DNA of 18,188 nt from Fidelibacterota bacterium (GTDB lineage Bacteria > Marinisomatota > Marinisomatia > Marinisomatales > UBA8229), in NCBI GenBank assembly GCA_002686675.1, contig NYYF01000022.1, positions 1-18,188 of the forward strand. The letters run 5' to 3'. How positions within the stretch are numbered: position 1 is the stretch's first letter; the number at the start of each line of letters is the position of its first letter. A model generated the notes under the pieces. That model made no database searches and was not told the DNA's origin. It saw nothing but the letters and a program-made list of their open reading frames with translations. Shown here one piece after another: positions 1 to 8,595 of the stretch. The position numbers and the translations under genes were made by a program.

Positions 1-666
1 GACGTCTGGCACGCAAATGACAATGGTTGTTACACTGTTTTTCAGGAATGTGATACGGGGAACAGTGACGAGGATCCTTATAATCTTCGGGGTAAAATGC
101 TTACCAATGAAAATGGAGAGTATGCGTTTGAATCCATCTGGCCGGGATATTATGCCACCCGCCCTAAACATTTTCATTATAAGATTACGACACCTAACGG
201 ATTAGAACTGGTCACTCAATGTTACTTTGAAGGAGACCCACAGGTTACTGAACAATGGGAAGCCGATCATCCCGGACAAATTATACCGTTAGATGAAGGT
301 GAAAACGGGCTTTTTGGCATTTTTGATATTGTGATGGATGAAGAAGATATCCAGGTTGGAATTTATGGTGAAACGGTCCCGTTTCCCGAAAAACCGGTTC
401 TACATCAAGCTTATCCAAACCCATTTAACAATTCTACCCGAATTGAATTCAGTATTTCAAGACCGGGACACGTGAGCATAGGCATCTACGATATTAAGGG
501 AAAATGGATAGCCAGTATAGTGGAAAACCATTTATCTAACGGAACCCACTCATTCAATTGGAAAGGCATAGATGCAACCAAAAATCCCGTTTCTTCCGGC
601 TCTTATTTAGTTTTATTGAAATATGCAGGGTTCACTGCATCAAAAAAGATAGTTTTTTTGAAATAA
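1..666 (+). CDS. Secreted intradiol ring-cleavage dioxygenase-like protein with T9SS sorting domain (5' partial)
   Basis: The reading frame is open from base 1, so the true start lies upstream; 221 residues are visible. The first ~65 residues match the C-terminal part of the intradiol dioxygenase fold (catechol 1,2-/protocatechuate 3,4-dioxygenase family): DVWHANDNGCY at 1-11, NLRGKMLTNENGEY at 28-41, PGYY at 48-51 and RPKHFHY at 54-60. The family's four Fe(III) ligands (Tyr, Tyr, His, His) would be Y11, Y50 or Y51, H57 and H59, all present. Such enzymes open aromatic rings between two adjacent hydroxyls with O2. Residues ~133-221 form a T9SS type A sorting domain (AYPNPFNNSTRIEF, then a GxYxxxGK-like stretch and a C-terminal KKIVFLK), so the protein is probably exported across the outer membrane and released or surface-anchored. 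The substrate is unknown; extracellular aromatic or lignin-like compounds are a guess. Fold and sorting tail: confident; activity: inferred. Confidence 0.8.
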   Translation, partial: DVWHANDNGCYTVFQECDTGNSDEDPYNLRGKMLTNENGEYAFESIWPGYYATRPKHFHYKITTPNGLELVTQCYFEGDPQVTEQWEADHPGQIIPLDEGENGLFGIFDIVMDEEDIQVGIYGETVPFPEKPVLHQAYPNPFNNSTRIEFSISRPGHVSIGIYDIKGKWIASIVENHLSNGTHSFNWKGIDATKNPVSSGSYLVLLKYAGFTASKKIVFLK

Positions 667-736
667 GTAAACTCCCAACAAAACATTTTAACTGAGAATA
701 TCATTATTAAATAAGGATAGGTTTTTAGCGAAAGTC

Positions 737-756
737 CCACATTCGTGGTTTTTTTT
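737..756 (+). terminator. Short hairpin plus T-tract
   Basis: CCAC (737-740), loop ATTC, GTGG (745-748), then eight T (749-756). The stem is only 4 bp, but the uninterrupted T run directly after it and its place 71 bases downstream of the dioxygenase stop fit a weak intrinsic terminator for that gene. The rest of the 667-824 spacer carries the promoter-like signal of the next gene. Confidence 0.4.
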
Positions 757-778
757 ATTTGTGGGGTATTGAATAGAT

Positions 779-803
779 TTGACTTTACCATGAAAATTAT
801 AAT
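779..803 (+). promoter_or_regulatory. Possible promoter of the methyltransferase gene
   Basis: An exact TATAAT lies at 798-803, 21 bases before the ATG at 825. The best -35-like element, TTGACT at 779-784, is only 13 bases away, shorter than the usual 16-18, so the pairing is doubtful although the -10 is perfect. A purine-rich AAGGG at 811-815 could be the ribosome binding site. Confidence 0.3.
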
Positions 804-824
804 TGAAATAAAGGGCATTTAATT

Positions 825-1463
825 ATGAGTTGTTGTCAATGTCAGGGTATTGAAAATATGTTTGACAAAAAAACTGCCAAGCGTAATCTAAAACGATTCC
901 TTAAGAAAGGACCAAGCAAAACTACAGCCATGTTGCTAGATGCTATACATAAGGAAGGTGTGCAGGGACTAGACTTTTTGGATATTGGCGGGGGGATTGG
1001 AGCAATCCAGTATGATTTAATCAAAGCAGGAGCATCAAACGGGACGAGTATTGAAGCATCATCAGCATATATTGATTTAGTTAAGGAGGTAACACTTCAA
1101 AATGGTCTAGATGAAAGGGTAGATTTTAAGCATGGTGATTTTACCAAAACTGCTTCAGATGTAGACACGGCTGATATCGTAACCCTTGACAAGGTTATTT
1201 GTTGTTATGACAATATGTCTGAATTAGTGATGTTGTCTTCCAAACTTGCTCGAAAAATATATGCTGTTATTTATCCTCGTGATGTTTGGTGGACAAAATT
1301 GGCTCTTCTATTTATGAATTTTTTTCCCATAATAAAGGGCAGTTCTTTTCGAGTATTCATTCATCCTACTAAAGAAGTGGAAGAGATAATTTTTGGGAAT
1401 GGATTGAAACGCAATTATTATGCCACAATTATTTTCTGGCAAGTGGCAACTTTTACGAAATAG
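825..1463 (+). CDS. Class I SAM-dependent methyltransferase, Cys-rich N terminus
   Basis: A 212-residue Rossmann-fold methyltransferase. Motif I is DIGGGIGAI (53-61); E77 is the likely ribose-binding acidic residue, HGDF (103-106) the adenine-side motif, and LDKVICCY (121-128) the motif IV region. The N terminus MSCCQCQGIENMF has three Cys in four positions (C3, C4, C6) and a KGPSKTT motif (28-34); from memory this MxCCxCxGIE start plus GGGxGAIQ is the hallmark of an uncharacterised methyltransferase family found in several phyla, so I keep the first ATG rather than the internal one at 858. The methyl acceptor is unknown. There is distant likeness to UbiE/BchM-type enzymes, but nothing nearby points to chlorophyll or quinone synthesis. 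It stands alone, convergent with the operon that ends at 1531. The Cys cluster could bind metal; that is inference. Confidence 0.8.
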   Translation: MSCCQCQGIENMFDKKTAKRNLKRFLKKGPSKTTAMLLDAIHKEGVQGLDFLDIGGGIGAIQYDLIKAGASNGTSIEASSAYIDLVKEVTLQNGLDERVDFKHGDFTKTASDVDTADIVTLDKVICCYDNMSELVMLSSKLARKIYAVIYPRDVWWTKLALLFMNFFPIIKGSSFRVFIHPTKEVEEIIFGNGLKRNYYATIIFWQVATFTK

Positions 1464-1530
1464 AATGTCTTATTTTCTATATATTTTAGACCTAGATGCA
1501 CCCAGTATTGGGGTTTATTGTTTGTGGGAA

Positions 1531-1950
1531 TTAATTTCCGTTTATTGTAATCACAATTCTACGACTGCCGCCGCGATCCCGGTGCTCACATAAATATATT
1601 CCCTGCCAGGTCCCCAGGTTCAGTTGTCCATTAGAGATGGGGATACTGACAGATGACCCTAAAATAGAAGATTTTATATGAGCCGGCATATCATCAGACC
1701 CTTCTATTGTATGTATATAATAGGGCTGATTCTCTGGTGCTAAATGATTAAAATGAGATTCAAAATCTGTTCGGACACTGGGGTCAGCATTTTCATTGAT
1801 AGTAAGTGAAGCAGAAGTATGTTTGATAAAAACATGTAGTAATCCAATGTTGATTGTTTTTATAACGGGCATTTTCTTAAGAATTTCAGTCGTGATTAAA
1901 TGAAAACCTCTAGGTTTCGATGGTAGTGAAATCTCTTTTTGAATCCACAT
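1531..1950 (-). CDS. yjbQ: YjbQ/UPF0047 family protein
   Basis: 139 residues, the usual full length of the YjbQ (UPF0047) family, some members of which have been reported to show secondary thiamine-phosphate synthase activity; the physiological role is unsettled. Family signatures are all present: HTSASLTINENAD (44-56), the acidic DDMPAHIKSSILG (86-98) and GTWQGIYLCEHRDRG (113-127), whose His and acidic residues cluster in the presumed active site of the trimer. No signal peptide, so cytoplasmic. It is the last gene of the minus-strand operon, 13 bases after the AsnB-like gene; the linkage to exported proteins may be only transcriptional. No Shine-Dalgarno is evident before the ATG at 1950. 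Confidence 0.9.
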   Translation of the reverse strand: MWIQKEISLPSKPRGFHLITTEILKKMPVIKTINIGLLHVFIKHTSASLTINENADPSVRTDFESHFNHLAPENQPYYIHTIEGSDDMPAHIKSSILGSSVSIPISNGQLNLGTWQGIYLCEHRDRGGSRRIVITINGN

Positions 1951-1963
1951 ATTAAATAAGGGA

Positions 1964-3223
1964 TTATGTTTTTCGTTCTTTTTTCTTGGCTGCCGGGAAG
2001 AGAATATTATTGAGTATTAAGCGATACCCGGGAGAATTCCGGTGAAGCGAAAGATCGGTGGGCGGGTCACCGACAAAATGCTGGTAATCTTCCGGATCAT
2101 GCCCAGCCAGAAACGCGAAGGCTCCTTTTCCAAAACTCCCATGTAAATATTTTACCTGGTCTGAAGCTGGGTCCTCCCCCATGATGATAATGTGTTTCTT
2201 GATTTTGTCTTTGAGAAAGCCTGTAGTCTGGCCCATAAAGCCCTTCACAACACCCACGTGATTCTGAGTAAGCATCGCGGGGACAGGATCATATTTTGCA
2301 GAAAATTCAAAGAGTGAAAAATAGTCTGCTTCTGCACCCCGGGTCACTGGTTTATTGCTGGGTGGGTAGTCAATATCGGAATATTCATAAATCATAGGAT
2401 CGGTGATAATGGAAAAATCAGTAAAGGCAAACGTTTTACTGTAATCCAATTTTTGTTGAATTTTTGGTGTTATTGGAGTCCCGTCAAAAACGCTGTGGGC
2501 ACCATCCAATCCTTCTTCTGCCAAGGCGATATCATAGGAATCAGTAGCGGAACACATTGCAAAGAGAAACCCCCCTTGCCCAACGTAATTTTTTATGGTT
2601 CTGACTACAGCCTTTTTTTCTTCGTGTACAGAGATAAATCCCAGGCTGGAGGCCAGGGCCTTAAACTGTTTGTTTTGTTGAATATACCAGGGAGCCCGGT
2701 GGTAATTGCGGTAGAATTTTCCATATTGACCGGTAAAGTCTTCATGATGAAGATGAAGCCAATCAATGTTATCTAAGCCTCCGATAAAAACCTTTTCATC
2801 CCAGAGCGATTCGTAGGGCACTTCTGCGTAGGTGAGCGCAAGGGTTACTGCATCGTCCCACGGTTGTTTATTGGGGGGTGTATAAATGGCGATTTTCGGG
2901 GCTTTTTCAAGAAGGATTACTTCCATGTTGTTCTGGTCAATTGAACCGTAAATCGATAATACATCTCCCTCATGGACTCGTTCAAAACTGACTCCCCGGA
3001 TCCTACATTCCTGAGGGATGAAAGGATATTCGTCCACCATGAAAGAACCCCCACGATAATTTAAGAGCCATTCCACATTGATATTTTTAGTGAGGATATC
3101 AAAAGCAATTCCGTATGCCTTGAGATGATCTTTCTGGGAAAAGTCCATCGGTATCAGAATTTTTTGACACAAACTAAATTGAATTATGAAAATTAATAGG
3201 AATATTTTTTTTGTTCTTTTCAT
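1964..3223 (-). CDS. Exported conserved protein, often labelled 'asparagine synthetase B'
   Basis: 419 residues with a clear signal peptide (KRTKK, hydrophobic stretch to about residue 18, cleavage near CQ/K). The start of the mature part (KILIPMDFSQKDHLKAYGIAF, then VEWLLNYRGGS at 50-60) matches a family common in Bacteroidetes and relatives that databases often call 'asparagine synthetase B'. I see no PP-loop (SGGxDS) and no N-terminal Cys glutaminase, so that name is not supported. The middle holds GQGGFLFAMCSATDSYD (215-231), which looks like a nucleophile-elbow segment of a class I glutamine-amidotransferase-like fold with C224; the C-terminal part has HIIIMGEDP (344-352) and FLAGHDPEDY (371-380), where H375 could complete an active site. 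It lies 8 bases after the TPR gene and 13 before yjbQ, in an envelope operon. Biochemical role unknown; periplasmic location inferred. Confidence 0.75.
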   Translation of the reverse strand: MKRTKKIFLLIFIIQFSLCQKILIPMDFSQKDHLKAYGIAFDILTKNINVEWLLNYRGGSFMVDEYPFIPQECRIRGVSFERVHEGDVLSIYGSIDQNNMEVILLEKAPKIAIYTPPNKQPWDDAVTLALTYAEVPYESLWDEKVFIGGLDNIDWLHLHHEDFTGQYGKFYRNYHRAPWYIQQNKQFKALASSLGFISVHEEKKAVVRTIKNYVGQGGFLFAMCSATDSYDIALAEEGLDGAHSVFDGTPITPKIQQKLDYSKTFAFTDFSIITDPMIYEYSDIDYPPSNKPVTRGAEADYFSLFEFSAKYDPVPAMLTQNHVGVVKGFMGQTTGFLKDKIKKHIIIMGEDPASDQVKYLHGSFGKGAFAFLAGHDPEDYQHFVGDPPTDLSLHRNSPGYRLILNNILFPAAKKKERKT

Positions 3224-3231
3224 TTTAGGAA

Positions 3232-5103
3232 TCAGCTTTTCAGCTTTTCATTTAATTTTCTCACATGAAACCGAACTGGTTCACATAGAAGGGAGGCAGG
3301 GAACTCTTCTAAAACCCTGTAATAATAATCTAAAGCTTTTTTTGGTTCGTTTTTTGATTTTTCCAGGATTTCACCATAGAGTACCCACCCAATATCTCCA
3401 TCTTGAGTTTGCGTGAGTTTTTCCGCCAGAAGTAGTGCTTCCGGAATCTGATTCAGGGTTTTGCGGATGAGGGCTTCCCTGAGAATTGCCTGTGACAGGA
3501 TAGAGGCATTGGGATATTGTTCCCTTAGGTAATATAATGCCTCTGCTGATTCTGAAAGTTTTTTTTGCCGGATCAGAAACTCTGAAGAAAAGAATAGTTC
3601 AAACGCCATTCGGTCTTCCGAAGAGCCGGAGAAATAGTGTTGTTGGATAAGGTCACGTAATTCCAATAAATCGTTAAAAGAAGCTGCTTCCGGGCGAATG
3701 GTTCCTAGGGCAGATTTAATAAGAACCATGGCGGTGTCCGGGCGCCCTGCAAGCAAATTAGCCTGGATGAGACGGTTGAGAAATGTTGTTCCCCTAGAGA
3801 GTTCTTGTTCAAAATAAGCCAGGGCGGCAGTTGTGTCACCTTTAGCCAGGTAAAGATCTCCTATTCGCAAACGAATATCATTTTCCAGCGTTTTTTTAGG
3901 TTTGGAACGTAAAGCTGCTTCGTATGATCTGGAAGCGCCATCAAAATCCATTGTTATTCTATATTGTATTTCACCAAGCCGGAAGTGGGCGGAAGCCGAA
4001 AAGGATGAAACAGGCATTTTAACCAGTAAAGAGTCATAAAATTGAAATGCGGTTTCAAGTGAGGAAAAAGAGAGATTTTGATCCTCGTAAAAATGATTTT
4101 CAAAAAATATATTATCAGGAAAATATTGAACTAGGGAAAATTTATTCTGGCTGGGGATAATTTTATTTTCAAAAGTGAGTCCCAGGCCCAGCAAAGCTTG
4201 TCCGATAATTTTGGTGTTATTGGATATTAACTTAGGAGAGAGAAGTAGTTCATAGGCTTGGACTGCCAGCTCATATTTCCCTTCCCTCCGAAGATTATCA
4301 GCAAAGCCTAACCAGCGTATCAAGTCTTCCTTGGTTGTAAATCCCAGAGTATGGTGTTGATTAAAAGCTTTCGTATAATTACCGGTTTTAAAATAAAATG
4401 AGGCAGCCAGTATCCGTAAAGCTGACTCATTTTTTGCTACATTTTCCAGAATCTTTTTTTCAATCACGGCACGTGCTTCTTCTTCATCGCTCATATGGAG
4501 AATCCTGTCTGTAATCATCTTTTTCTGCCGGAGATTTGCAATAAGGTAACGAATAAATTCATCCATAGCTTTATCAAACACTCGTCGTGCCTTATAATAA
4601 TTTGCCAGATCCAGAGAAAGTAAAGCAGGGTTATTAAGTTTCTCACGTCCCCGGGACACCACAGCCTCCATTTCTTTTTGGAGTGACAATCGGCTGTACA
4701 TATACATGAGGATTCGATAAGTATTGGGAGTATTACCAAACTTAGATTCTAAATCATTCCATATTTTTTCTGCACCCTTAATATTTTTATTAAGATACTT
4801 AGCTTCTCCCAACTCTAAATGGGACTGGAGATCATTAGGAAATAATTTTATGTGTTCTTTAATTAAAAGGACCGTTTTGGGATAGTTTCCCAATTTTTTG
4901 TATACTTTTTTTAACTTTTGGTATGCCTGTAAATTTTTTGGTTCATTCTTTAGCAATCCTTCATAAATGGCAACGGCATTTTCCAGGTTTCCCTGTTTTT
5001 CCATAAGAGCAGCCGTTTTTAAAGCGGCTGAAGAGCTTTGACTGTATAATATTTGTATTCCCAGAAAAAGGGGGAGTAAAATGGTGAGGAAATTTTTATT
5101 CAT
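3232..5103 (-). CDS. Exported TPR-repeat protein
   Basis: 623 residues from ATG 5103 (a TTG two codons upstream is less likely). MNKNFLTILLPLFLGIQILYSQ is a signal peptide with predicted cleavage after YSQ. The rest is almost all helical tetratricopeptide-like repeats: early units around LENAVAIYEGLLKNEPKN and GNYPKTVLLIKEHIKLFPND, later ones around DGASRSYEAALRSKP, GDTTAALAYFEQEL and EPKKALDYYYRVLEEFP, with a less regular centre. TPR arrays are protein-docking scaffolds; no enzyme motif is visible. The ATG lies inside the last codons of the DUF4175 gene (8-base overlap), so the two are probably translationally coupled and work together in the periplasm. The partner is not identifiable from sequence. 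Confidence 0.8.
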   Translation of the reverse strand: MNKNFLTILLPLFLGIQILYSQSSSAALKTAALMEKQGNLENAVAIYEGLLKNEPKNLQAYQKLKKVYKKLGNYPKTVLLIKEHIKLFPNDLQSHLELGEAKYLNKNIKGAEKIWNDLESKFGNTPNTYRILMYMYSRLSLQKEMEAVVSRGREKLNNPALLSLDLANYYKARRVFDKAMDEFIRYLIANLRQKKMITDRILHMSDEEEARAVIEKKILENVAKNESALRILAASFYFKTGNYTKAFNQHHTLGFTTKEDLIRWLGFADNLRREGKYELAVQAYELLLSPKLISNNTKIIGQALLGLGLTFENKIIPSQNKFSLVQYFPDNIFFENHFYEDQNLSFSSLETAFQFYDSLLVKMPVSSFSASAHFRLGEIQYRITMDFDGASRSYEAALRSKPKKTLENDIRLRIGDLYLAKGDTTAALAYFEQELSRGTTFLNRLIQANLLAGRPDTAMVLIKSALGTIRPEAASFNDLLELRDLIQQHYFSGSSEDRMAFELFFSSEFLIRQKKLSESAEALYYLREQYPNASILSQAILREALIRKTLNQIPEALLLAEKLTQTQDGDIGWVLYGEILEKSKNEPKKALDYYYRVLEEFPASLLCEPVRFHVRKLNEKLKS

Positions 5104-8100
5104 CTTCAATATTTTCGTTGATAATATTTTCAGGCTCTGTAGAGGTTTCTAAAAAACTCGCTTGGCCTAGAGCATTAAAATAACGTCGGATCATTGTCTG
5201 ATAATCCCGGGAATATCCTGCCTTCATTGCTTGATTTAATGCTTCAATAGTAATGCTTTGCCTTTGTCCCAGGTCAACGGGGAGACCTGATGGGCCTATA
5301 AATACATTGTTTTGATTTGCTGTTGTTGCCAACCGTTCTTCCTTCTGTCCTCGTCTAGTTAAGGATTTTTGAGAGTCCAGCATTCGGGAAAGGATGCGTT
5401 CCTGTCTTTCATATGTTTTCCGTGAATATTTTCGAGATTTAAGGTCTTTAATTACTTCTTCCATTTCCTGTGCTGCACCACTCATATCTCCAAGACCCTG
5501 TTGTCCAGACTCTGCCATTTCATTCATGAGTTCCTGCAAAGATTTTTGCACCTGCTTTTGGTTAGAAAGCATTTGTTGCATCATGGCCTGCTGTGTGTTC
5601 GCCGCAAGCTGGCTAAAGGCAAGCTGCATTCCCTGGCTGTTTATAGATTGCTGCTGCCCGGACAAGCCTTCCATCTGTGCCAGAAATTGTTCAAAGCCAC
5701 TGGCTGATCCACCGGACTGCATTTGCTGAATAGTATTGTATATTTCTAAGGCGGCCTCATTCAGCGACTTCATGGCAAGTGCCTGCTTTGATTTGGCATT
5801 ATTCCCTTTTCGTTCAGCAAGATTATCAATGGACTCTTTAATCTCTGCTGATGCCCTCCCTAAAGACTTTCCTATTTGTGGTGTAACAGCAAAGGTTTTT
5901 TTGGAAAGATCCATTAGTGCTGACATAACCTGAGTGAGCTGGTCGCTCAGCATTTGCTGGTGCACTGCAAGATCCTTTATTCTGGGGGAGTTTCTTGGAA
6001 TCCCGGAGGTTGTTTCATGAAGGGATTCTTGAGATTTTGAAAGAGTGAGAATGTCCTGCATAATTGATTGAAATTCTTCTGCCATTTCAGAAGTGGTTTC
6101 CTGCTGGAATTGTTGTTGAATGTTCAGTGCCATTTGTTGAAATGACTGGAGATTCTTGAGTGCAGAACGGCTGGATTGTTTGGAGGAGGAAGAGGCTTCC
6201 TCTCCTAATTGATTGGCAGACTCAGAAAGATCTCCTTCAGTTTTTTCTGCCAGATCGGACTGGGAAAGATTCTCCATCGCCTCAGAAGAAGACTTGCTGT
6301 ACTCTTCCATAATATCTGAAGCATCCTCCATGATATCCAGGATGTTTTGAAATTCCTCCAGATTTCTTTTTTCTTCCTGCTCTAACTTGGAAAATTCAGA
6401 AGGATCAGTAGTATCATTGGTTTTCTGAATATTATCGTTTAGAACATCCTGTTCTTTAACAAGCTGCTCAAGGCGTTTAGTTATTTCATAGGTCATTTGT
6501 TCTGCCTGTATGCGTTTTAGAATATCAATAAATCGATCAAGCTCCTGTTCAATCTGCTCCATATTTTTAGATAATTGATCCATAGCGGACATGAGGTCTT
6601 TCATATCCATATTTTCCAGGGCATTCCTGGCTTCATCCATATTCATGAGCAGATCTTCAGAAATTAATTCATTCACGAGGTTTTGCAATTCTTGGAATTT
6701 TTCCATAAGGTCTTGTGAAAAAAGACCATGTTTTTCCCCAGATTCTTCCAGAGTTTCAATGGCTTCGGTCAATTTTTTCAACTGTTCAATTTCCTCTGAG
6801 GCTTCTTCCAGTATCTTTTTTATTTCTTGCTGTTGTTCCCAGTTAATTTCTTCACTTTTCAAGAGCTCCAAATCAGTTTTTTCCAAGTGTTCTTGGAGAG
6901 CAATGAGTTCCTCAAGCTGGATTTCAGTTTCTTCGATAATGTTTTGTTCTTTCTCCCCCATAGCTGTAAAAAGATCTGCAAGGGAAGGCAACCGAGCAAT
7001 AAAAGTTCCTGAAAGTGTTTTTTTAGGTCCGGAGACCTCATCATTGTCATACAGCTCAAAATGAAAGTGAACCTCATCTTCTGGCATAAGCCCTAAATTG
7101 GATAAGTCCCATACAGTATATATTTTTTGATGAAGCTGTTCTGGTATGAGATCAGGGATTGTAAAGATCGATATAAATGGGTCTGTCTGGAGGTAGGTGG
7201 GCCGGCGGAGTTCATATCCAATCTGGAGTGTTGAAAATCCGAAATCGTCCTCAATTTCAAGATGAAGCGGTAATAGCTGTCTTTCTCCAAGTTCGATGAT
7301 TGGGGGTGGAGCAATTATGTGCAGATCGGGGAAGAGGTCTGGAATAATCTCCAGGTGGTATGGGATTGGATTGCGGTTCGTGATTCCGCGTTTATCCAGA
7401 AGGTGTACAGTAAACATACCATCCTGATGGAGCAAAAACTCTCCTTGAGCGCGTTTCCCACGAGAAGTTAATTGTATTTCATTTTCACCAAGCAGTAGAA
7501 AACTTTTTTCCAGCACTCTGTTGCTTGAAAGTTTTATTGATATAGTTGATCCTTTCAATCCACGGACATTTGCCTGATTTCCTGCTTGTATTTGTGGTTT
7601 TAACTGCGAATATTTTGGTGGAATGACTGTGATAGAGAAATCTTCCATTGTCGGCCTATCAGTTACAAGGATTCGGTATTTATTGGAAGAAACCTTTTTC
7701 CATGTTTGCCAGAAGTGATCGGCGGGAGCAAATGCCTGATAAGAGTAATCATGATAGATATCGTTTATAACAAATGTATAGAGTTTGCTTGAATCAGGCG
7801 ATGATTTGACCAGCAGTGATGATGTTTGAGTTGAATCCATGTTTTTACTGACCAGAGGAGTAAGGCTCAGGAAAACGGTATCCGGTAGAACGGAGGTTGC
7901 CTTAATGGATAAAGAAACAGATTCACCTCCTAAGATGCGGATATCTTTTGTGACACTTTCAAGAACAAATGGTTTTGGTACAGAAAATTTAGTTCTGGGA
8001 TGTATCCAGCGATAAACAGCACCAGAGCTATGATTCCAGAAAATTGAGATGGATAATGCCACTAGAATTAAGAGAGTGAGTGTTATTTTTTTCCCGCTCC

Positions 8101-8560
8101 AGACTGCGTTTTTTGGAAAAAGATCTTTTAACTTTAACATTGTTAACTTGTGAAAGACCTCCTGTATGAAAGACTGGCTGAGATCTTGAGACGTGCTTTG
8201 AGCCAGGCTACGCTCCAATTGCAAAGCGTTAACAACTGTATCCTTTTTGGGAAATGAAAGAACCCCTGCGTTTCGGGCAATAGTCGATAAACGAAAACGG
8301 TATATTTTGTTTTGGAATATTCGAAAAAGAATGATGATAATAAAGATGATACAGAGAGAAGCAACTACGAGCAAGGCATTCCATGTTCCTAAACGGATGT
8401 TTGCTGGTAAATAGAATACAGATTCAATGCATATCCCAAAAAGAAATAAACTGAGGATAGAAGCATAGAGTATCCATCCTAAGAGATAAAGATCATTTTT
8501 GATTTTAACAGTTCGAATATGCCTTAAAACACGAGCTATAGATATCTGAGAGTTTGTCAT
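5096..8560 (-). CDS. DUF4175 family membrane-anchored coiled-coil protein
   Basis: 1154 residues. Three membrane segments are visible near the N terminus (about 25-50, 59-82, 158-175) with a cytoplasmic-looking loop between the second and third, so the remaining ~980 residues should face the periplasm. Residues ~195-540 are beta-rich, resembling stacked Ig-like domains (VLESVTKDIRILGGESVSL, RPTMEDFSITVIPP). From ~560 to ~1090 the protein is a very long Glu/Lys/Gln/Met-rich helical region with coiled-coil character, turning Gln/Met-rich (GQQQSINSQGMQLAFSQ) towards the end. This is the DUF4175 family (TIGR02302-like in alphaproteobacteria), of unknown function, often near DUF4159, MoxR and vWA/BatA genes. 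Here it sits 35 bases after the DUF4159 gene and overlaps the TPR gene. A large periplasmic scaffold or rod is my inference. Confidence 0.8.
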   Translation of the reverse strand: MTNSQISIARVLRHIRTVKIKNDLYLLGWILYASILSLFLFGICIESVFYLPANIRLGTWNALLVVASLCIIFIIIILFRIFQNKIYRFRLSTIARNAGVLSFPKKDTVVNALQLERSLAQSTSQDLSQSFIQEVFHKLTMLKLKDLFPKNAVWSGKKITLTLLILVALSISIFWNHSSGAVYRWIHPRTKFSVPKPFVLESVTKDIRILGGESVSLSIKATSVLPDTVFLSLTPLVSKNMDSTQTSSLLVKSSPDSSKLYTFVINDIYHDYSYQAFAPADHFWQTWKKVSSNKYRILVTDRPTMEDFSITVIPPKYSQLKPQIQAGNQANVRGLKGSTISIKLSSNRVLEKSFLLLGENEIQLTSRGKRAQGEFLLHQDGMFTVHLLDKRGITNRNPIPYHLEIIPDLFPDLHIIAPPPIIELGERQLLPLHLEIEDDFGFSTLQIGYELRRPTYLQTDPFISIFTIPDLIPEQLHQKIYTVWDLSNLGLMPEDEVHFHFELYDNDEVSGPKKTLSGTFIARLPSLADLFTAMGEKEQNIIEETEIQLEELIALQEHLEKTDLELLKSEEINWEQQQEIKKILEEASEEIEQLKKLTEAIETLEESGEKHGLFSQDLMEKFQELQNLVNELISEDLLMNMDEARNALENMDMKDLMSAMDQLSKNMEQIEQELDRFIDILKRIQAEQMTYEITKRLEQLVKEQDVLNDNIQKTNDTTDPSEFSKLEQEEKRNLEEFQNILDIMEDASDIMEEYSKSSSEAMENLSQSDLAEKTEGDLSESANQLGEEASSSSKQSSRSALKNLQSFQQMALNIQQQFQQETTSEMAEEFQSIMQDILTLSKSQESLHETTSGIPRNSPRIKDLAVHQQMLSDQLTQVMSALMDLSKKTFAVTPQIGKSLGRASAEIKESIDNLAERKGNNAKSKQALAMKSLNEAALEIYNTIQQMQSGGSASGFEQFLAQMEGLSGQQQSINSQGMQLAFSQLAANTQQAMMQQMLSNQKQVQKSLQELMNEMAESGQQGLGDMSGAAQEMEEVIKDLKSRKYSRKTYERQERILSRMLDSQKSLTRRGQKEERLATTANQNNVFIGPSGLPVDLGQRQSITIEALNQAMKAGYSRDYQTMIRRYFNALGQASFLETSTEPENIINENIEDE

Positions 8561-8595
8561 ATCAATAAAATAAATTCAAGTAATTATATAATGGA

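Noticed and set aside
825..1463. Mg-protoporphyrin O-methyltransferase (BchM)
   Set aside because: Only the general SAM-binding motifs agree; no chlorophyll or bacteriochlorophyll gene is in the window and the N terminus belongs to a different family.
1501..1512. CCCA-GTAT-TGGG hairpin between the convergent methyltransferase and yjbQ genes
   Set aside because: Only 4 bp with no proper T-tract on either strand; not enough to call a bidirectional terminator.
3186..3416. Short plus-strand frame with a signal-peptide-like start
   Set aside because: Antisense to the end of the TPR gene and the start of the AsnB-like gene; the hydrophobic start is the mirror of the real signal peptide coding region.
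5400..6900. Possible low-complexity DNA repeat within the DUF4175 gene
   Set aside because: The bias reflects Gln/Glu/Met-rich coiled-coil codons; I found no exact tandem DNA unit.
6591..7064. 157-codon plus-strand open frame
   Set aside because: It lies fully antisense to the DUF4175 gene; its Ser/Phe/Cys-rich product is what the reverse of Glu/Lys-rich coiled-coil codons gives. No start signal or domain.
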